From: Leptodontidium sp. MPI-SDFR-AT-0119
Taxonomy: Eukaryota > Ascomycota > Leotiomycetes > Helotiales > Leptodontidiaceae
DNA: 64,000 bases
Assembly: GCA_020726505.1 (NCBI GenBank)
Contig: JAHLEZ010000001.1
Span: 2,294,001 to 2,358,000, forward strand
Direction of reading: 5' to 3'
In this document: positions 1 through 11,179 of the stretch, piece after piece
How positions within the stretch are numbered: position 1 is the stretch's first letter
How the letters are laid out: each line of letters begins with the position of its first letter
The notes under the pieces: model-generated
Told to the model about the DNA's origin: nothing
The model's input: only the letters and a program-made list of their open reading frames with translations
Database searches by the model: none
Position numbers and translations under genes: made by a program

Positions 1-326
1 TAGGACTGGTTATTTGGGACCATTTTTTGTTAGCTTGGTAAATGCTGTGATTGCATTCATGTTTTCGTTGATGTGGTAAACAACCGTTGTACAGTCATAA
101 ATTTGTTCGAATGTATGTACCTCATACCATGCCACGTTTGGATCTGTGTTCAGCTTTCCACGTGGGTATAACCAGCGCTTGTATGCCTTGTATTCATGTA
201 TTCATTGAGACCCTTTTTACCAGGGGCTTGAGGTAGCCAGAGTTTACGCCCATGACCACAGGATAGTAAGTAAGATCTTACAATCCACACGCATATTTAC
301 AACACATACGTCCATCTACCACACCT
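1..326. other. Intergenic, no gene seen
   Basis: Downstream flank of the first regulator gene. I see no sustained coding frame, tRNA or repeat in it. Confidence 0.6.
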
Positions 327-2150
327 TCAAGCAAGAATCAACTCGATCTTCCTTTCCCAACACATCTTCACCCAATTGAGTCGTGCGCAATCACCACCCC
401 GCCATATCTCCCCCCGCAGCGTATCCAGCGCGACTCTAATATTCTCAAACCGCTGCTTCGCTAAGACCTCCAGGAACCACCGCGTCGTCTCGTCCTGTTC
501 GTGGGACTCTCGACTCTCGCACCCCAGCACGAATGCTGGCCAGAGCATAGTGGCGATGAAGGGGGAGTCGATGGGAACCCTGGATATGGAAGATCGTAGA
601 CACGATACTAGATGATCATAGTGGGAATCATCTAAAGTCCAGCTATTGGCAGCTCCTTCTTTGCTGTAGCTGCGCAGCAGGTATATCAGAGTGGCAAACT
701 TATGAGTGTTGCCTGCCTGTGCAGAGATATAGTCGTCTCTCTCTAACATTACCGGTATCTCTGTCGTGAACTCAACTTGGCTGTTCCGGAACGGTTCCCA
801 TGCTTGAAGTTGAGAGACGAGGAAGTTTCGCTGTGTGAGGAATCCCGCTTCGTCTATCCTCCTGTCGTAGAATCCAGAGATGAGAGTTGCTGCCTTTCCA
901 ATCATCGTGAAGACCTCGGAGAAACATCCCATGAGAGGATCATAGTCTCTATTCCCGCCTTCACTGATGAGAGGGAACCAGACGTCGGTGTCCAGGAATG
1001 GCGCTCGAGGATATGGTACGCAAGACAGGATATCGAAATATGCCACTAAGCGCTGACAGTGCAGAAAGATTGGCGGGAGGATGTTTTGGTGTGCAGGTAT
1101 TTGGTAGCGTTCCATTATCAAGGCTGTGCTTCCTTTGATGAGGGGTAGGATTTGGGACAGGTGAGAGCCTTGCGATAGCTCCATTCCAATGAGTGATATC
1201 GATGCACATATGACCATATCATCCAATGGGCGTCGAATAAAAGATGGTGTTGGACTTGAGAGCCCCTTAAAGCAGGTAAGTTCGTCCGCGCTTTCTCTAC
1301 TAGCGAGGACGGCTCGCATCCCTCGAAGAACACGATTTTTCTTGGAAAATACAAGGTGCCTGTCCACGAGACCGATTAGACTGAGATGGATAGCTGCCGA
1401 TGCCGTAATGGAGTCGAAGAGCAGGGAGTTGGGCTCCAGTGCCAGAGCAATGTGGACAGAGCGTGCGCTTGTCACAGGATCCGAATTCACAAAGACTAGT
1501 TTGGACATCTGGAACAGATTGTAATCGAACAGATATCTGTCGAATTCTGTGGTGTCTGGCAGTAAGCTCAGTGTGCCATGAATATGAAGTGGCAGTGCTG
1601 AAAAGATGCGGCATTGCCGAGGCAGGTTTAGACCAATCTGAGTGTTATTCGGCGTACACCCTACTCTAATGTGTGGGCAATCTGGCTTTGTAGCTGTTTT
1701 ACTGTTTACCGAAAGACTCCTCGAGGTGCTGCGTTTTTGCTTCTGGATATCTGGGTTTTGTATCCACCGAAGCTTCTTGGGATACCCTTCACATTGTATC
1801 TTTCTACGAGTACAGTTGGTACACTTGCTGAGTTAGCAGAGGTATATAACGTGATAAGCTGAGTGACGATCCAGCTTGCTTGGCCCAGTTTCCGAATCTC
1901 GGATGAGCTCTCAGGAAAAAAAATTGCAGGAGGTTGAACAGATGAAATAAGCGCTAACATACAGAAGGTTTTACTTCATCACATTTCAAGCGCCCCGTTC
2001 TACATGTTGCACAACCTATTTCACCATGTCAGGGCCACGACCTTCACCAACTTTACGAGTTAGGCCGGATGACATACCATCTCTTGATCTCCGGAAATAT
2101 CCCATATGAGAGACCCGACTTTTGGGGAGAGCGGTGTGTGATTCCGACAT
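327..2150 (-). CDS. Zn2Cys6 transcription factor with fungal-specific C-terminal domain
   Basis: Likely a sequence-specific nuclear transcription factor of about 540 aa; target unknown. Three exons: 2150-2078, 2015-1963 and 1823-327, with introns 2016-2077 and 1824-1962 (donors GTATGT, acceptors ATAG and CAAG, branch-like CTAAC). Joined, they give a canonical binuclear zinc cluster at residues 26-53 with spacing C-x2-C-x6-C-x6-C-x2-C-x6-C (GCATCRTGRLKCDEVKPS, then CTNCTRRKIQC), followed by EGYPKKLRW, the usual CxGY..LxW tail. The second intron splits the cluster between Cys36 and Cys43, so a single-exon reading from the internal Met at 1508 loses the DNA-binding domain. Residues from about 120 to the end resemble the PF11951-type regulatory region (hydrophobic helices, no metal motif). 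ATG 2150 was chosen because only this exon joins in frame to the cluster. Divergent neighbour is the amine oxidase; any regulatory link is speculation. Confidence 0.85.
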
Positions 2151-3416
2151 TGCCGGCGTTTGATTGCCTCAGATGGTGGGTGTATGAGGCAGTAACTCAA
2201 TTAAAACGGGGGTTCAATGCGTGATAGCACGATACTGCCAGAAGTTGAGAGCAGATGTCAGGCGAAGTACCGGTATCTACGAGCATCTGGCTATCAGGAC
2301 CTTTTTGGGGAAAGGAGGTGGGGAAGTTCACAAAATCTTTCTAGCTCGTACCTGTTACCTGGCCCCGGGTGTAGAGAGGGACGGTCTGGTGCCTGGAGAT
2401 AGTGGCTGCTGCTGCTGACTGTAAAGTAAAGTTCCTCTTTCGTGGAGCCAGAGGATGTTTACATTATGCTTGTCTTATCAGTGGGCCTCGCTTCCGCAAT
2501 TCGGGTCGGTTATCATTATCCCACCTTAGACACCTTGGCATTGATTGTACAGGATGGCCTCTGCATACCGTAGGCGGTCTAATAGCAAGTATTCATATCA
2601 AGTTTAACTCATAGAGACATATTTTTGTGAGTACAGTTTCGACAAAAATTGTGTATTCGTTCCGAGAGCAAAAACAATGCCACTAGAACTATAGTCAGGT
2701 AAGAGATAGCCACGGACTATTTGCTTCTTCTACTCCTAGTGTAGTGGTCTGTACAGAAGAGCAAAGATACAAATATTCACCTTACCGAGAAATTCGACCC
2801 CAAATTTTGAAAGGCTCTTTATTCTTTCCAGAAGTGCAATTTTACCCGGAAGACACAAACAGCACAGGATATCTTTCACTTTTCCCGAGCCGGGCTCCTA
2901 CCCATTGCCAAGAGCCGTAGTTCGGACCACCTTTTTTTCCAATTTCATTAGCTTGACATTCCCCTCCCGGTGTCTCTGGCTATCAAGACCTCTTGTGGTC
3001 TAGCGGTAATTGGCTTGGCAACGCAAGAAGTCCCGGTTTTCATTCATGACTCGTACTCAAATTCTCGCTTAGCTCCCCTCATCCAGCCTCAAAGTATGTT
3101 TACACATATCGAGGCAAGCTGTGATTGAGATTTTCGGCGACGGGCCTGTCTACCTAGTCGGCTTTTGAGATACTCGTCAGCTGCTAAATCTCCATCTTGA
3201 GTTGTTATCGCCAATTCATCGATGTCCGATTCGGAGGTAGATAGCTGTGTCGGTGACGGTGGGATGGAAGGTGGTTGGTAATGTTGAATGTGCAAAAATC
3301 ATGACCTGGAAGATGGAGTATATATATGAGCTTCAAATCCCCTCAAATACTCTCACCACTGGACCAGCATCGGTTTGCCTACCACAGCCAAGGAATTAAC
3401 AAGCATTATCGTCAAG
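2151..3416. other. Divergent intergenic region between regulator and amine oxidase
   Basis: No convincing gene. Only short open frames occur, including a 68-codon one on the minus strand at 3089-3295 without protein-like features. It must hold the promoters of both flanking genes. A tRNA-like stretch near 3000-3055 was examined and rejected. Confidence 0.5.
3319..3327 (+). promoter_or_regulatory. TATA-like element of the amine oxidase gene
   Basis: An alternating TATATATAT run lies about 90 bp before the chosen ATG at 3417, a plausible distance for a fungal core promoter. Confidence 0.45.
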
Positions 3417-6133
3417 ATGGCTCCCCTTCGCACAGCTGTTCTGTCAGCTTTTTGCGCGCTTCTGTCAGTCGGCATTGCATCCCCAGCTCAGTCAGTACGC
3501 AGATTCGATGTTCACGCACACAATTCTCCAGAACTGGTTGCCGCAAAGCATACCGAATCTGTCCGTCGGTCAATTGCACGTAGGACCAACGGAAATGGAA
3601 CATGTCCCATTCCTACCGACATTCCAGTGCGAGCATCAAAGGAGTCTCCCTTTCTGCCACTTACCAACGAGGACTTCGGATCGGTGGTGGATTGGTTGTT
3701 CCAACCAGAGCAGAATCTGAATCTCACTTCTGTTTCTAATGAGAACCTCACCCAGACTGACAACTACATCTGGTTGATCGAGGCTTTGCATCCCAACAAG
3801 ACAGACATCCTTAACTATCTGGACCGCAACTCAACCAAACCCAGAAAGTATGCACGGGTTGTCATTAATGAGGGCGGTAAAGAGATTCCAGATGCAACTG
3901 AGTACTTTGTAAATAAAACCCCATACTTTTTCTGGCTCCGCTGGTTGTTTTTAAGGTTGGCCCGCTTCCAATCGACAACACGACAACCATCAAGACATTG
4001 GACTACATCTATACCAGCTCGCCTCATATTCCTTTCAATGCCCGATTTGAAGACGGCCCACGATCTACAGCGATCGACTCTATCGTTGCCAAGACAATGA
4101 GCAGCATCGCAGATATCACCAAAGACTTAATGGAGATTGAGTACTACGGCCAAAGCGACGAGCGTTCCAACTGTCAGTACTTCGTATCCAAGCCATCATC
4201 CGGCAATGGATCCCAGTCAATCGTTTGGCTCCCTTGGAGACTCAACGGCATCGCTCCTTACGATCAAATGATGGATTTCTACGCCAGCTTCGACATCAGT
4301 GGAACCGACGAGAGCCTATACACCTTCCGGATGTTCGTTTATAACAACGTCGTCTACACGTCTGTGCAACAATTCCGCGAGGCTTGGGAGTCTGGAAAAA
4401 TCATCAAGTCCCCTGTTACCCCGCTCGACGAGTCCCACCTTCGGAAAGACCGTATTGGTGATTTCCGCGAACTTGAGACACGCTTCGCCCCGACGACCGT
4501 CGAGTTGGATGGGAAGAGATACAAAGTTGACGAGGAGAACCGCTACGTCGAATACCTAGGCTGGTCATTCTACACGGGTTTCACCCGGGATGTTGGCATC
4601 CAATTCTTCGATATCAAGTTCAAGGGAGAGCGTGTAATTTACGAATTGTCTCTTCAAGGTACTTCTCCGACCTTCCTAATTTAGTCACTGAACCTGACTC
4701 TATACTTAGATGCAGTTGCACAATATGCCGGAAACAACCCCTTCCAAGCAGGAACAGCGTACAACGACCGTTTCTACGGCATCGGAGCATTGATGGGCCG
4801 CTTGATTCCTGGATACGATTGTCCTTACCATGCGACGTACTGGAATTCCACTATTCATGGCGCTGAAAGCACTAACACGAATATAAATTCGATCTGCATC
4901 TTTGAGACTGATATCGGTCATCCGATAACTCGTCACAGTGCTGAGACTTACAAACAAGCTACCAAAGGATCTGCTCTTGTCGTTCGTGTGGTTGCAACTG
5001 TTGGAAACGTAAGTGTGCCAACTTATCCCCTCCTTCCCTCCTAGCTTCTCGATTCTTCACCTACTGCCCTTGTACTCATCGACATCTAAAGTGTCTGGTG
5101 TTGAGTTCTCTGCTCTTTCGCTTTGCCAAGGGATAAATTCTGACAATGGATACTTTCACAGTATGATTACCTGTGGGACTACACCTTCATGACAGACGGA
5201 GCCATCGGAGTGGATGCACGCGCTTCGGGATACAAGCAAACTACTACAAACCCGAAGATGAGGATCACTGGGGACCACGAATTGCCGAGACAATCACGGG
5301 GACCTTACATACCCACGTAATGAACTTCAAGGTGGATTTCGACATCATCGACGACAAGAATAGCTTCGTGAAGACAGATCTGATCATCGAGAACATCACG
5401 CAACGTAAGCATCGGCAGCGGCAACTCCCCCCTTTCATCTCAAGGACAACAAATGCTAACGTTTACTTCTTCCCTTTTTACAGCATGGTATCCCGAACGC
5501 GGCACCTTCGAAATGGCACGCCTGAACTTCACCGAGCTCCAAACCGAAGACGAGGGCCTCCTGCCCTCCACAGTAGCAAACGGCCAAACCATGTACACGA
5601 TCCAAAACAACGCCCACAAGAACAAATGGGGCGTGCCCAGAGGCTACCGCATAGTGCCCGGCGTATCCAACGTCCACCTCCCCTCAATGCTCTCACCCTG
5701 GTTCCTCAAATCCGGCCAATACGCCAAACAAGCGATGGCCGTGTCGCGCCAACACGATACCGAACCTTACTCCTCCGCAGCCCTCAACCAGAACCTACCC
5801 GAGGCCCCACTGGTGGAGTTCTGGAGTTTCTTCAACGGCGAGAGTCTCCGCCAGGAGGACCTGGTTGTGTGGGTTAACTTGGGAATGCATCACTATACTC
5901 GCTCGGAGGATCTGCCTAATACTTTGATGTCGGAGGCGCATAGTAGTGTTGTGTTTGCGCCGCAGAATTGGGGCGATGTGGAGGGGACGAGGGATCTCGC
6001 TAATGCGGTGATTTATAATAGGGGAGAAGGGGATATTGCTGGGCCGTTTACGAATGGTGTTAATCCTCCTTCGTGCTTTGCTTTGGGGCCTGAGGATGAG
6101 CTGTTGGGAGTGTTTGAGAATGGAAGTGCTTAG
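3417..6133 (+). CDS. Secreted copper amine oxidase (primary-amine oxidase), frameshifted
   Basis: Copper/topaquinone amine oxidases oxidise primary amines to aldehydes, releasing ammonia and H2O2. Residues 1-25 look like a secretion signal (MAPLRTAVLSAFCALLSVGI). Exons: 3417-3908, 3956-4658, 4710-5008, 5162-5404, 5484-6133. The cofactor motif N-Y-D-Y is rebuilt exactly across intron 5009-5161, making the topaquinone precursor Tyr499. Copper-ligand signatures are present downstream: TGTLHTHVMNFKVDFD (HxH) and NLGMHHYTRSEDLPNT. Between Gly521-Tyr522 and the next homologous stretch (ANYYKPEDEDHWGPR) the reading frame changes near 5232-5240, with no room for an intron. The first frame then stops at 5318-5320, so as written the product would end before the copper ligands. 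This is either a recent pseudogene or a base-calling error, because both sides remain otherwise clean. Strong for family, moderate for functional status. Confidence 0.85.
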
Positions 6134-7674
6134 TTGAAGAGTTAGTAGTCGAATTAGAGGGATAGCTGGGGGAAATGCAATGTACTTGCTCATGTTAATC
6201 TGTTCTGTCTAGTTCTCCCGCCCATTCGTCTAAAATAGGGGCTCGGTTAACAACAACAAAGCTCCATGATGAAGAGAAGTGATAGGAGATGCTTGCTGAG
6301 ATGGCACTTACGAGAAAAGACTTATCTCAAAAGAGTATTGTCAATTTATTTGGGTAAATCTGTGGTTATTTGGGTGCTTGTGTTCTTCGATAAGTGACTT
6401 TCAAGACAAAGGATGGAGGATAAGCAAGTGTCTGTGAATATTTCATACAAGGAGTGATGAGGCACATTTGCTGAACAATACTCCCTTTCAACTGTTCTTT
6501 CATCTTGATATTTCGCGTCCGTGTTTGTAACTATCCAAATGAGACGGGTTGGCAAATAATCACATTAATGAAGCTGCATCTCCTCTCTAGGCGATAATTC
6601 AGCCAAGGTACACTTCATTATCGATATTCGCAGTACAACGTTACCAATCTGCTAACTTCTCTAGGAGGCCACTGAGCGATTAAGTTCTTCTTTAAGTGGT
6701 GTAGTGGAGTGTGTTCTACAGAGGTGGATTTTCCCTCATACGTAGCGCCTACTTCACTTTCTCAGTTACAAACGTTCTAGCATTTTTTAGATTTTAACAT
6801 CAAGGTAACTAGCGGATTTCATTCCTTATCTAAAGCACATTTTGTACTTGATAAATAAGTGTATATAAGATATGACGACAGATTTATATACTCAATCGTA
6901 TTATGTTTGTTAAAAAAAATCTTTCTGTGGTGTTTCGTACTTGCTTTAAAAATAATTTTAGTGAGATACCTTCAAGTCTTTCATAGACTTCCAAGATAAT
7001 TCATAAATTGTTCAAGACAAAAAAAAAAGAGAACTTGATGATTTGTCCTGTTACGAATCATTTAATAAACCAATCAAGGAGTTCTTCATTAAGTCTTAGT
7101 TAATAGAGCCAGGTAAACCTCATACTTAACATTTGTCGTTAATTTGTTCCTTTGCTCCTCATTCGAGTCTCTTAAGCGAAGTCAACAAAAGAAGTTCACG
7201 GGATAAACATCAGGATAAGTGCTCACTTGTCGTTAATACAACCAGATGCATCATGCATATTTTATCTTCGGATTTCCATATAAAGCCATTCATTGCTAAG
7301 GATTTCATTTAATACTTGAAAATTTCATATATAATTTTCAATCGCGATTTCTCTCATCGCAACTTCTTTTCGTTCTCGCTCATATGCTTAGGTATATTTT
7401 ATTTTTCCCGCCCACCCTCATTTTCTTCTCATCTCTCAAGAAGTGGAAAAGCCGGGGAGGGAATTTGAAAAGTCTCCTTCTGGAAACGCCAAACATCGCA
7501 TCGCTTTTCAAAATCTCAAAAAGCTGTGATTCAAAGACCGCAGGGAATACCCACGCACCAGCCAACCCTCTATCTATGACCTCTTTTCGCTCACTATGCA
7601 AAAATGTATGCAAAATATACAAAATATCCAATGAGCCCACGCGAACCATATTATGCAATGCAATTCAACCCAGC
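6134..7674. other. AT-rich intergenic block
   Basis: About 1.5 kb between convergent genes. From roughly 6600 to 7380 it is visibly richer in A/T, with A-tracts (6912-6920, 7018-7028), than the flanks, and contains no convincing gene. Open frames at the right edge (7384-7872 and its antisense) overlap the 3' flank or end of the carrier gene and show no family features. Confidence 0.5.
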
Positions 7675-8770
7675 TCATGCAAGGTGGAACCTCCCCTTCA
7701 GAGCATCGAAAATAATGAATATGAAGGCACTACTCGGCGCGCTCCTGGCTACTGTAATACCGCACCCTCTATACAGGCCCTTCAAGCCATACTGTCTCCA
7801 AATCGCAACGCCTTCATCCCAGAACTTGACTTGCGGAGCCGTGCTCGATACCGAAACGGTCTGCATACGTGATTTAATCGTGTCGGCTGGGAAGAAGAGG
7901 AAATTGTATGACATTCCCGCTGAGGCGCCAGCGACGGCTTGTTGCCAGAGCGGGAGAGGCGCGAGGCTGGTTTCTGATGTGGTGGGGAGATTCTGGTGTT
8001 TGAGTGATGCGGGTGAAGAGGAGAATGGTGTGTTTCTGGAATTGAGATGGCGGAAGAGAAGAGTCACTGTCTCTTTACTGCCGAACCAAGCTGCGCAACC
8101 GCCTGTCTCGCGGATGAGAGTTCCTAGCTGACCGTTCCAGAAACCGCGGAGACCTTGATGTCTGAATACCTCGCGGATGACGGCGAGTGGTGTGGGTGAG
8201 CGGTGGACCATGCCGTCTGTGCTGGCTTTGGCTGGGACTTGGATTTTACATTTCACTAGCTCGACGGGTGTGAGTACTAGACTTGTGAATGCGCCCGAGA
8301 TGGCGCCTGTGAGCCAGAGTGCTGAAAGAGGGAGGGGTTTCTCGCGCTGGTAAAGACCGGCTTTGAAGAAAGCTTCGCGTGCTACGCGTTCCCAGAAGAA
8401 GAGAGAGGATGTTTCGAGAGCGGCGCCGACGAGGGGGGCGGATATGCCGCGGTAGAGACCGAGAAAGCCATCACTGCGGAGGGATTGCTTGAAGCAGTCT
8501 AGAGGACCAGTGTAACGGAGGGGAAGGTGGTCTGGCTGGGATTGTAGCCGGACTTTGACAGTGTCGAAAGGGTACTCGATGTATTTTCCTGCTACGCCTG
8601 CAATCTGGAGGGGTGGATAGTTAGTAAGTGAGTTTGTGAGGGGATCGAGGAAGACTAACAGAGCCGAACACGATATCCTCCACGGCATCCATGAGAGCTT
8701 CTTTCCCCTTGACTGAAAAGGCCGGAGAGGCCTCGGAGGATGTGAACTCTGGTGTAGCTGTGGCTGCCAT
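7675..8770 (-). CDS. arg13: Mitochondrial carrier, ornithine/basic amino acid type (ARG-13-like)
   Basis: Inner-membrane mitochondrial carrier of about 346 aa. Closest remembered family is Neurospora ARG-13/yeast Ort1, which exports ornithine for arginine synthesis. Exons 8770-8660 and 8604-7675, joined over intron 8605-8659 (GTTAGT...CTAAC...CCAG) to give [17 protein letters not shown]. All three carrier signatures P-x-[DE]-x-x-[KR] are visible: [20 protein letters not shown] and [10 protein letters not shown], one per repeat of about 100 residues with two helices each. Length fits the family. ATG 8770 was chosen because it opens exon 1 in frame and gives [13 protein letters not shown], the only methionine start before the first repeat. 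Substrate is inferred from family resemblance only. Confidence 0.88.
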
Positions 8771-10022
8771 CTTATGCTAAAGCTGTATACTTTTTTGTCG
8801 TGGAGCTTCCGTGATCGGTGGCGGGGTTGACGAGGACAATTGCTTTTTTGTAACGCCTTCACCAGCAGGACAGAACAAGTTTCCTTTATTTTATTCACTT
8901 CCCGCTGTAACCTCCGTCACTCCAACAATTGTATGCGAGTTGGCAGATACGAGCAAACCCGTCGTATGGGGTTGTGGCCGGCCCTGTGTTACACCGTTGG
9001 TTGGATGTGGGCAGCGAGGAGGAATGGACCCCAATGCAACAACGTTGGGGGTTTGTTGTCGTGAAGGAACGAGCAAGAAGGCAATGCGAGCTCTTCTTGC
9101 TGTTGCTATGCTCCCATCGGAAGGGGAAGAGAAGAGCGGAGAGTCTGCAGTTTAGTATTTGTGCAGAAAAAGGTTCGAGGTTCGGGTGGGTGAGTGAGTT
9201 GTCGTCACTTATCGATAGGGCGATGCAAGGCTACTGCTAAAGTATCGAGGGGGCATTTCGAGGAGCGGTCAAGACGCGAGAGGGAGTGGTTGTCTTATGT
9301 AGGAAGAACACGCAGAATGCGTAGTCGACGGAGGATTGTGACAGGTTGGTTGATGTGGAGTGAGGATCCGGGAGTTGTAGTCGTAGGTAGGTAGGGTTGG
9401 TTGGGTTAGTTGGGCTGGCTGGCTGGGTTGGTTTGAATGAAAATGTCTCTTTTCTTGCAAAAAACCGCTCACTCTGACGAACCACTCACTCAGCGCGGAC
9501 AGGATGCCTGCAGCGCAGCGGCGCGGGGCTTGCGGGTCCTTGCCACAGGGCAAGCGAGGCTAGAACACCTGCATGAAGGGCAGTGAAAAGATTACAATAA
9601 CGGGAGAAGCTGCAAATCAACATTCAAGTGCATGAAAAGTGTCCAAGGGATAAAGTAGTTCTGCGCAAGAGCCTCTTCAACATCTTTCTATCCTTCAAAT
9701 ATCTTCTAAATATCCTGCTGCAATCCCATCCCATCCCATCCTCAAAGCCCTCCGACGATCCCCTCCCATTCCAAGTGGGGGTTATTTTTAGCGTCTAAGT
9801 ACACAGGGATTTAAGTTATCAGATCTCTCTTCTCCCGCTTTCCCGCCGAAATTTTTACTTTTTTCCCTTCCGTGCTTCGATCAGATAAGAAGTCTTGGCA
9901 TTGATGTCCCGCCATCTTTCTCCACCGCCTTTTTTTTCTGCGACCAATCCAGAGAGGCTACTGAATTTTCGACATTTACATCGACGCTTACACTGACTTC
10001 GAATCTCGACGAATCTGCGAAT
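8771..10022. other. Divergent intergenic region (carrier / CGR1)
   Basis: No gene supported. Contains a GGT/GGCT-type short tandem stretch at about 9385-9432 (GGTAGGTAGGG, then GGTTGGG and GGCTGGCT units) and pyrimidine-rich sequence just before the CGR1 start. Confidence 0.5.
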
Positions 10023-10621
10023 ATGTCTACTGAGATTGAAGGAACGGTCGGAGCTGCTGCTGCTGCTGCTGCGCCGCAGGGGATGCGTAAGAATGGTGTG
10101 TGGGTGCGATTTTCTTCTTGGGAGGGAGTGTGTGTTGGCCTGGGTTGGGTTGCCAGGCAGATGATCGCGAGAAATAAGGAAGAAAGAAGACAAGACGCTA
10201 ACATTTCAATGAACAGGCAAGCAATGGCATGAACCAAAGACCGCATTCCGTCCTAAAGCAGGCAACGGCACATACGAGAAGAGACAAGCAGAGCGCGTGG
10301 CTATGGCTGCTGTGAAGGCGAAGGAGAAGGAGATGAAGGATGAGAAGGAGGCTGCGAGAAAGGTGCGTTCTCTACTCCTTCACACATGGGGTGGCGTTTC
10401 CTTCATATGAGAAAGAAGAAGGAGAAGAGTGCTGCAGAGAGATAGAGAGATGGGGAGGCGCTGATATATTGTTCTTGCAGGTCAAGATCCAAGCTATCAA
10501 AGACAAGCGCGTCAAGAAGGAAGAGAAGGCCCGGTTTGAGAAGTTGGCCGAGACTATGCATCGCAAGAGGGTTGAGAGGTTGAAGAGGAAGGAGAAGAGG
10601 AATAAGATGTTGAAATCATGA
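10023..10621 (+). CDS. CGR1: rRNA-processing protein Cgr1
   Basis: Small basic nucleolar protein needed for pre-rRNA processing and 60S assembly in yeast. Exons 10023-10095, 10217-10362 and 10481-10621 encode about 119 aa; introns 10096-10216 (branch GCTAAC) and 10363-10480. The family core is clear: [20 protein letters not shown], then a long charged helix, ending [16 protein letters not shown]. The N-terminus carries a seven-alanine run encoded by a GCT microsatellite at about 10051-10072. Length and the Lys/Glu/Arg-rich coiled-coil C-terminus match the family. Start ATG is the only one in frame ahead of the first splice. Confidence 0.93.
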
Positions 10622-11179
10622 GGGGGAGCTTCGAGGTAGGGAGGCTTATGTGATGAGGCATATTCGGCATGGCATAATGGCGTTTGGAAGGAAAAGGGCT
10701 TGGTGTTGGGAGTTGGGTTGAGGGATTTACAGTTTGGGATGCTTTGGCGGTAAATGTGCTAGACTGTGGACTTGTGAGGGATCTGCAACCAGGCTTCTAT
10801 TCTACAGACTTGATCTTCAAGCTTGTTGCAAGAACATAGACGGAGCGGAGGTATCTATGCTAGGAAGCAAGTTAAGAGCGAGAGACCAAATGCTTTGAAA
10901 CATGCCTAGCCTCAATAACTAGGGCAGAAATACAACAAAGACTTAATTCCGTCTCAAATAATGTTTTCAAGACTTTTGACTTCCTCTGGAAATCATACAC
11001 CTTCTGTTGTTTTAGACCGTGGTTTCTGGTGACATTTATTATTCTACACTCTCGCATGAACCTCGGCCCGCTACAGCCCAGGTCCAAGCTCCTTCATTCC
11101 ATATCTCAGCCTTCTCTGCCTCCCATCCAACACACATCGTACCACACCTCTCTACAACACCACAACCTCCCAACTCAAA
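10622..11179. other. Intergenic, no gene seen
   Basis: Between two co-directional genes. Only short frames without protein-like composition. The last 100 bases are C/A-rich leader-like sequence ahead of the next ATG. Confidence 0.5.

Noticed and set aside
2040..2077. Alternative start of the first regulator at 2075 with a 32- or 42-base intron.
   Set aside because: The model from ATG 2150 with a normal 62-base intron gives a better zinc-cluster lead (RRSRDGCATCR).
2990..3060. tRNA-like stretch (GTGGTCTAGCGGTAAT ... GTCCCGGTTTTCATTC) similar to the D- and T-arm consensus.
   Set aside because: The T-loop is not GGTTCRA, and I could not pair a proper seven-base acceptor stem or a seven-base anticodon loop. 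At most a degenerate tRNA relic.
3089..3295. 68-codon minus-strand frame upstream of the amine oxidase.
   Set aside because: Low-complexity composition, no conserved features and overlap with the expected promoter.
9385..9432. GGGTTGGTTGGGTTAGTTGGG, which looks like telomere repeat.
   Set aside because: Irregular GGTT/GGCT units, not TTAGGG arrays, and it is flanked by ordinary housekeeping genes.
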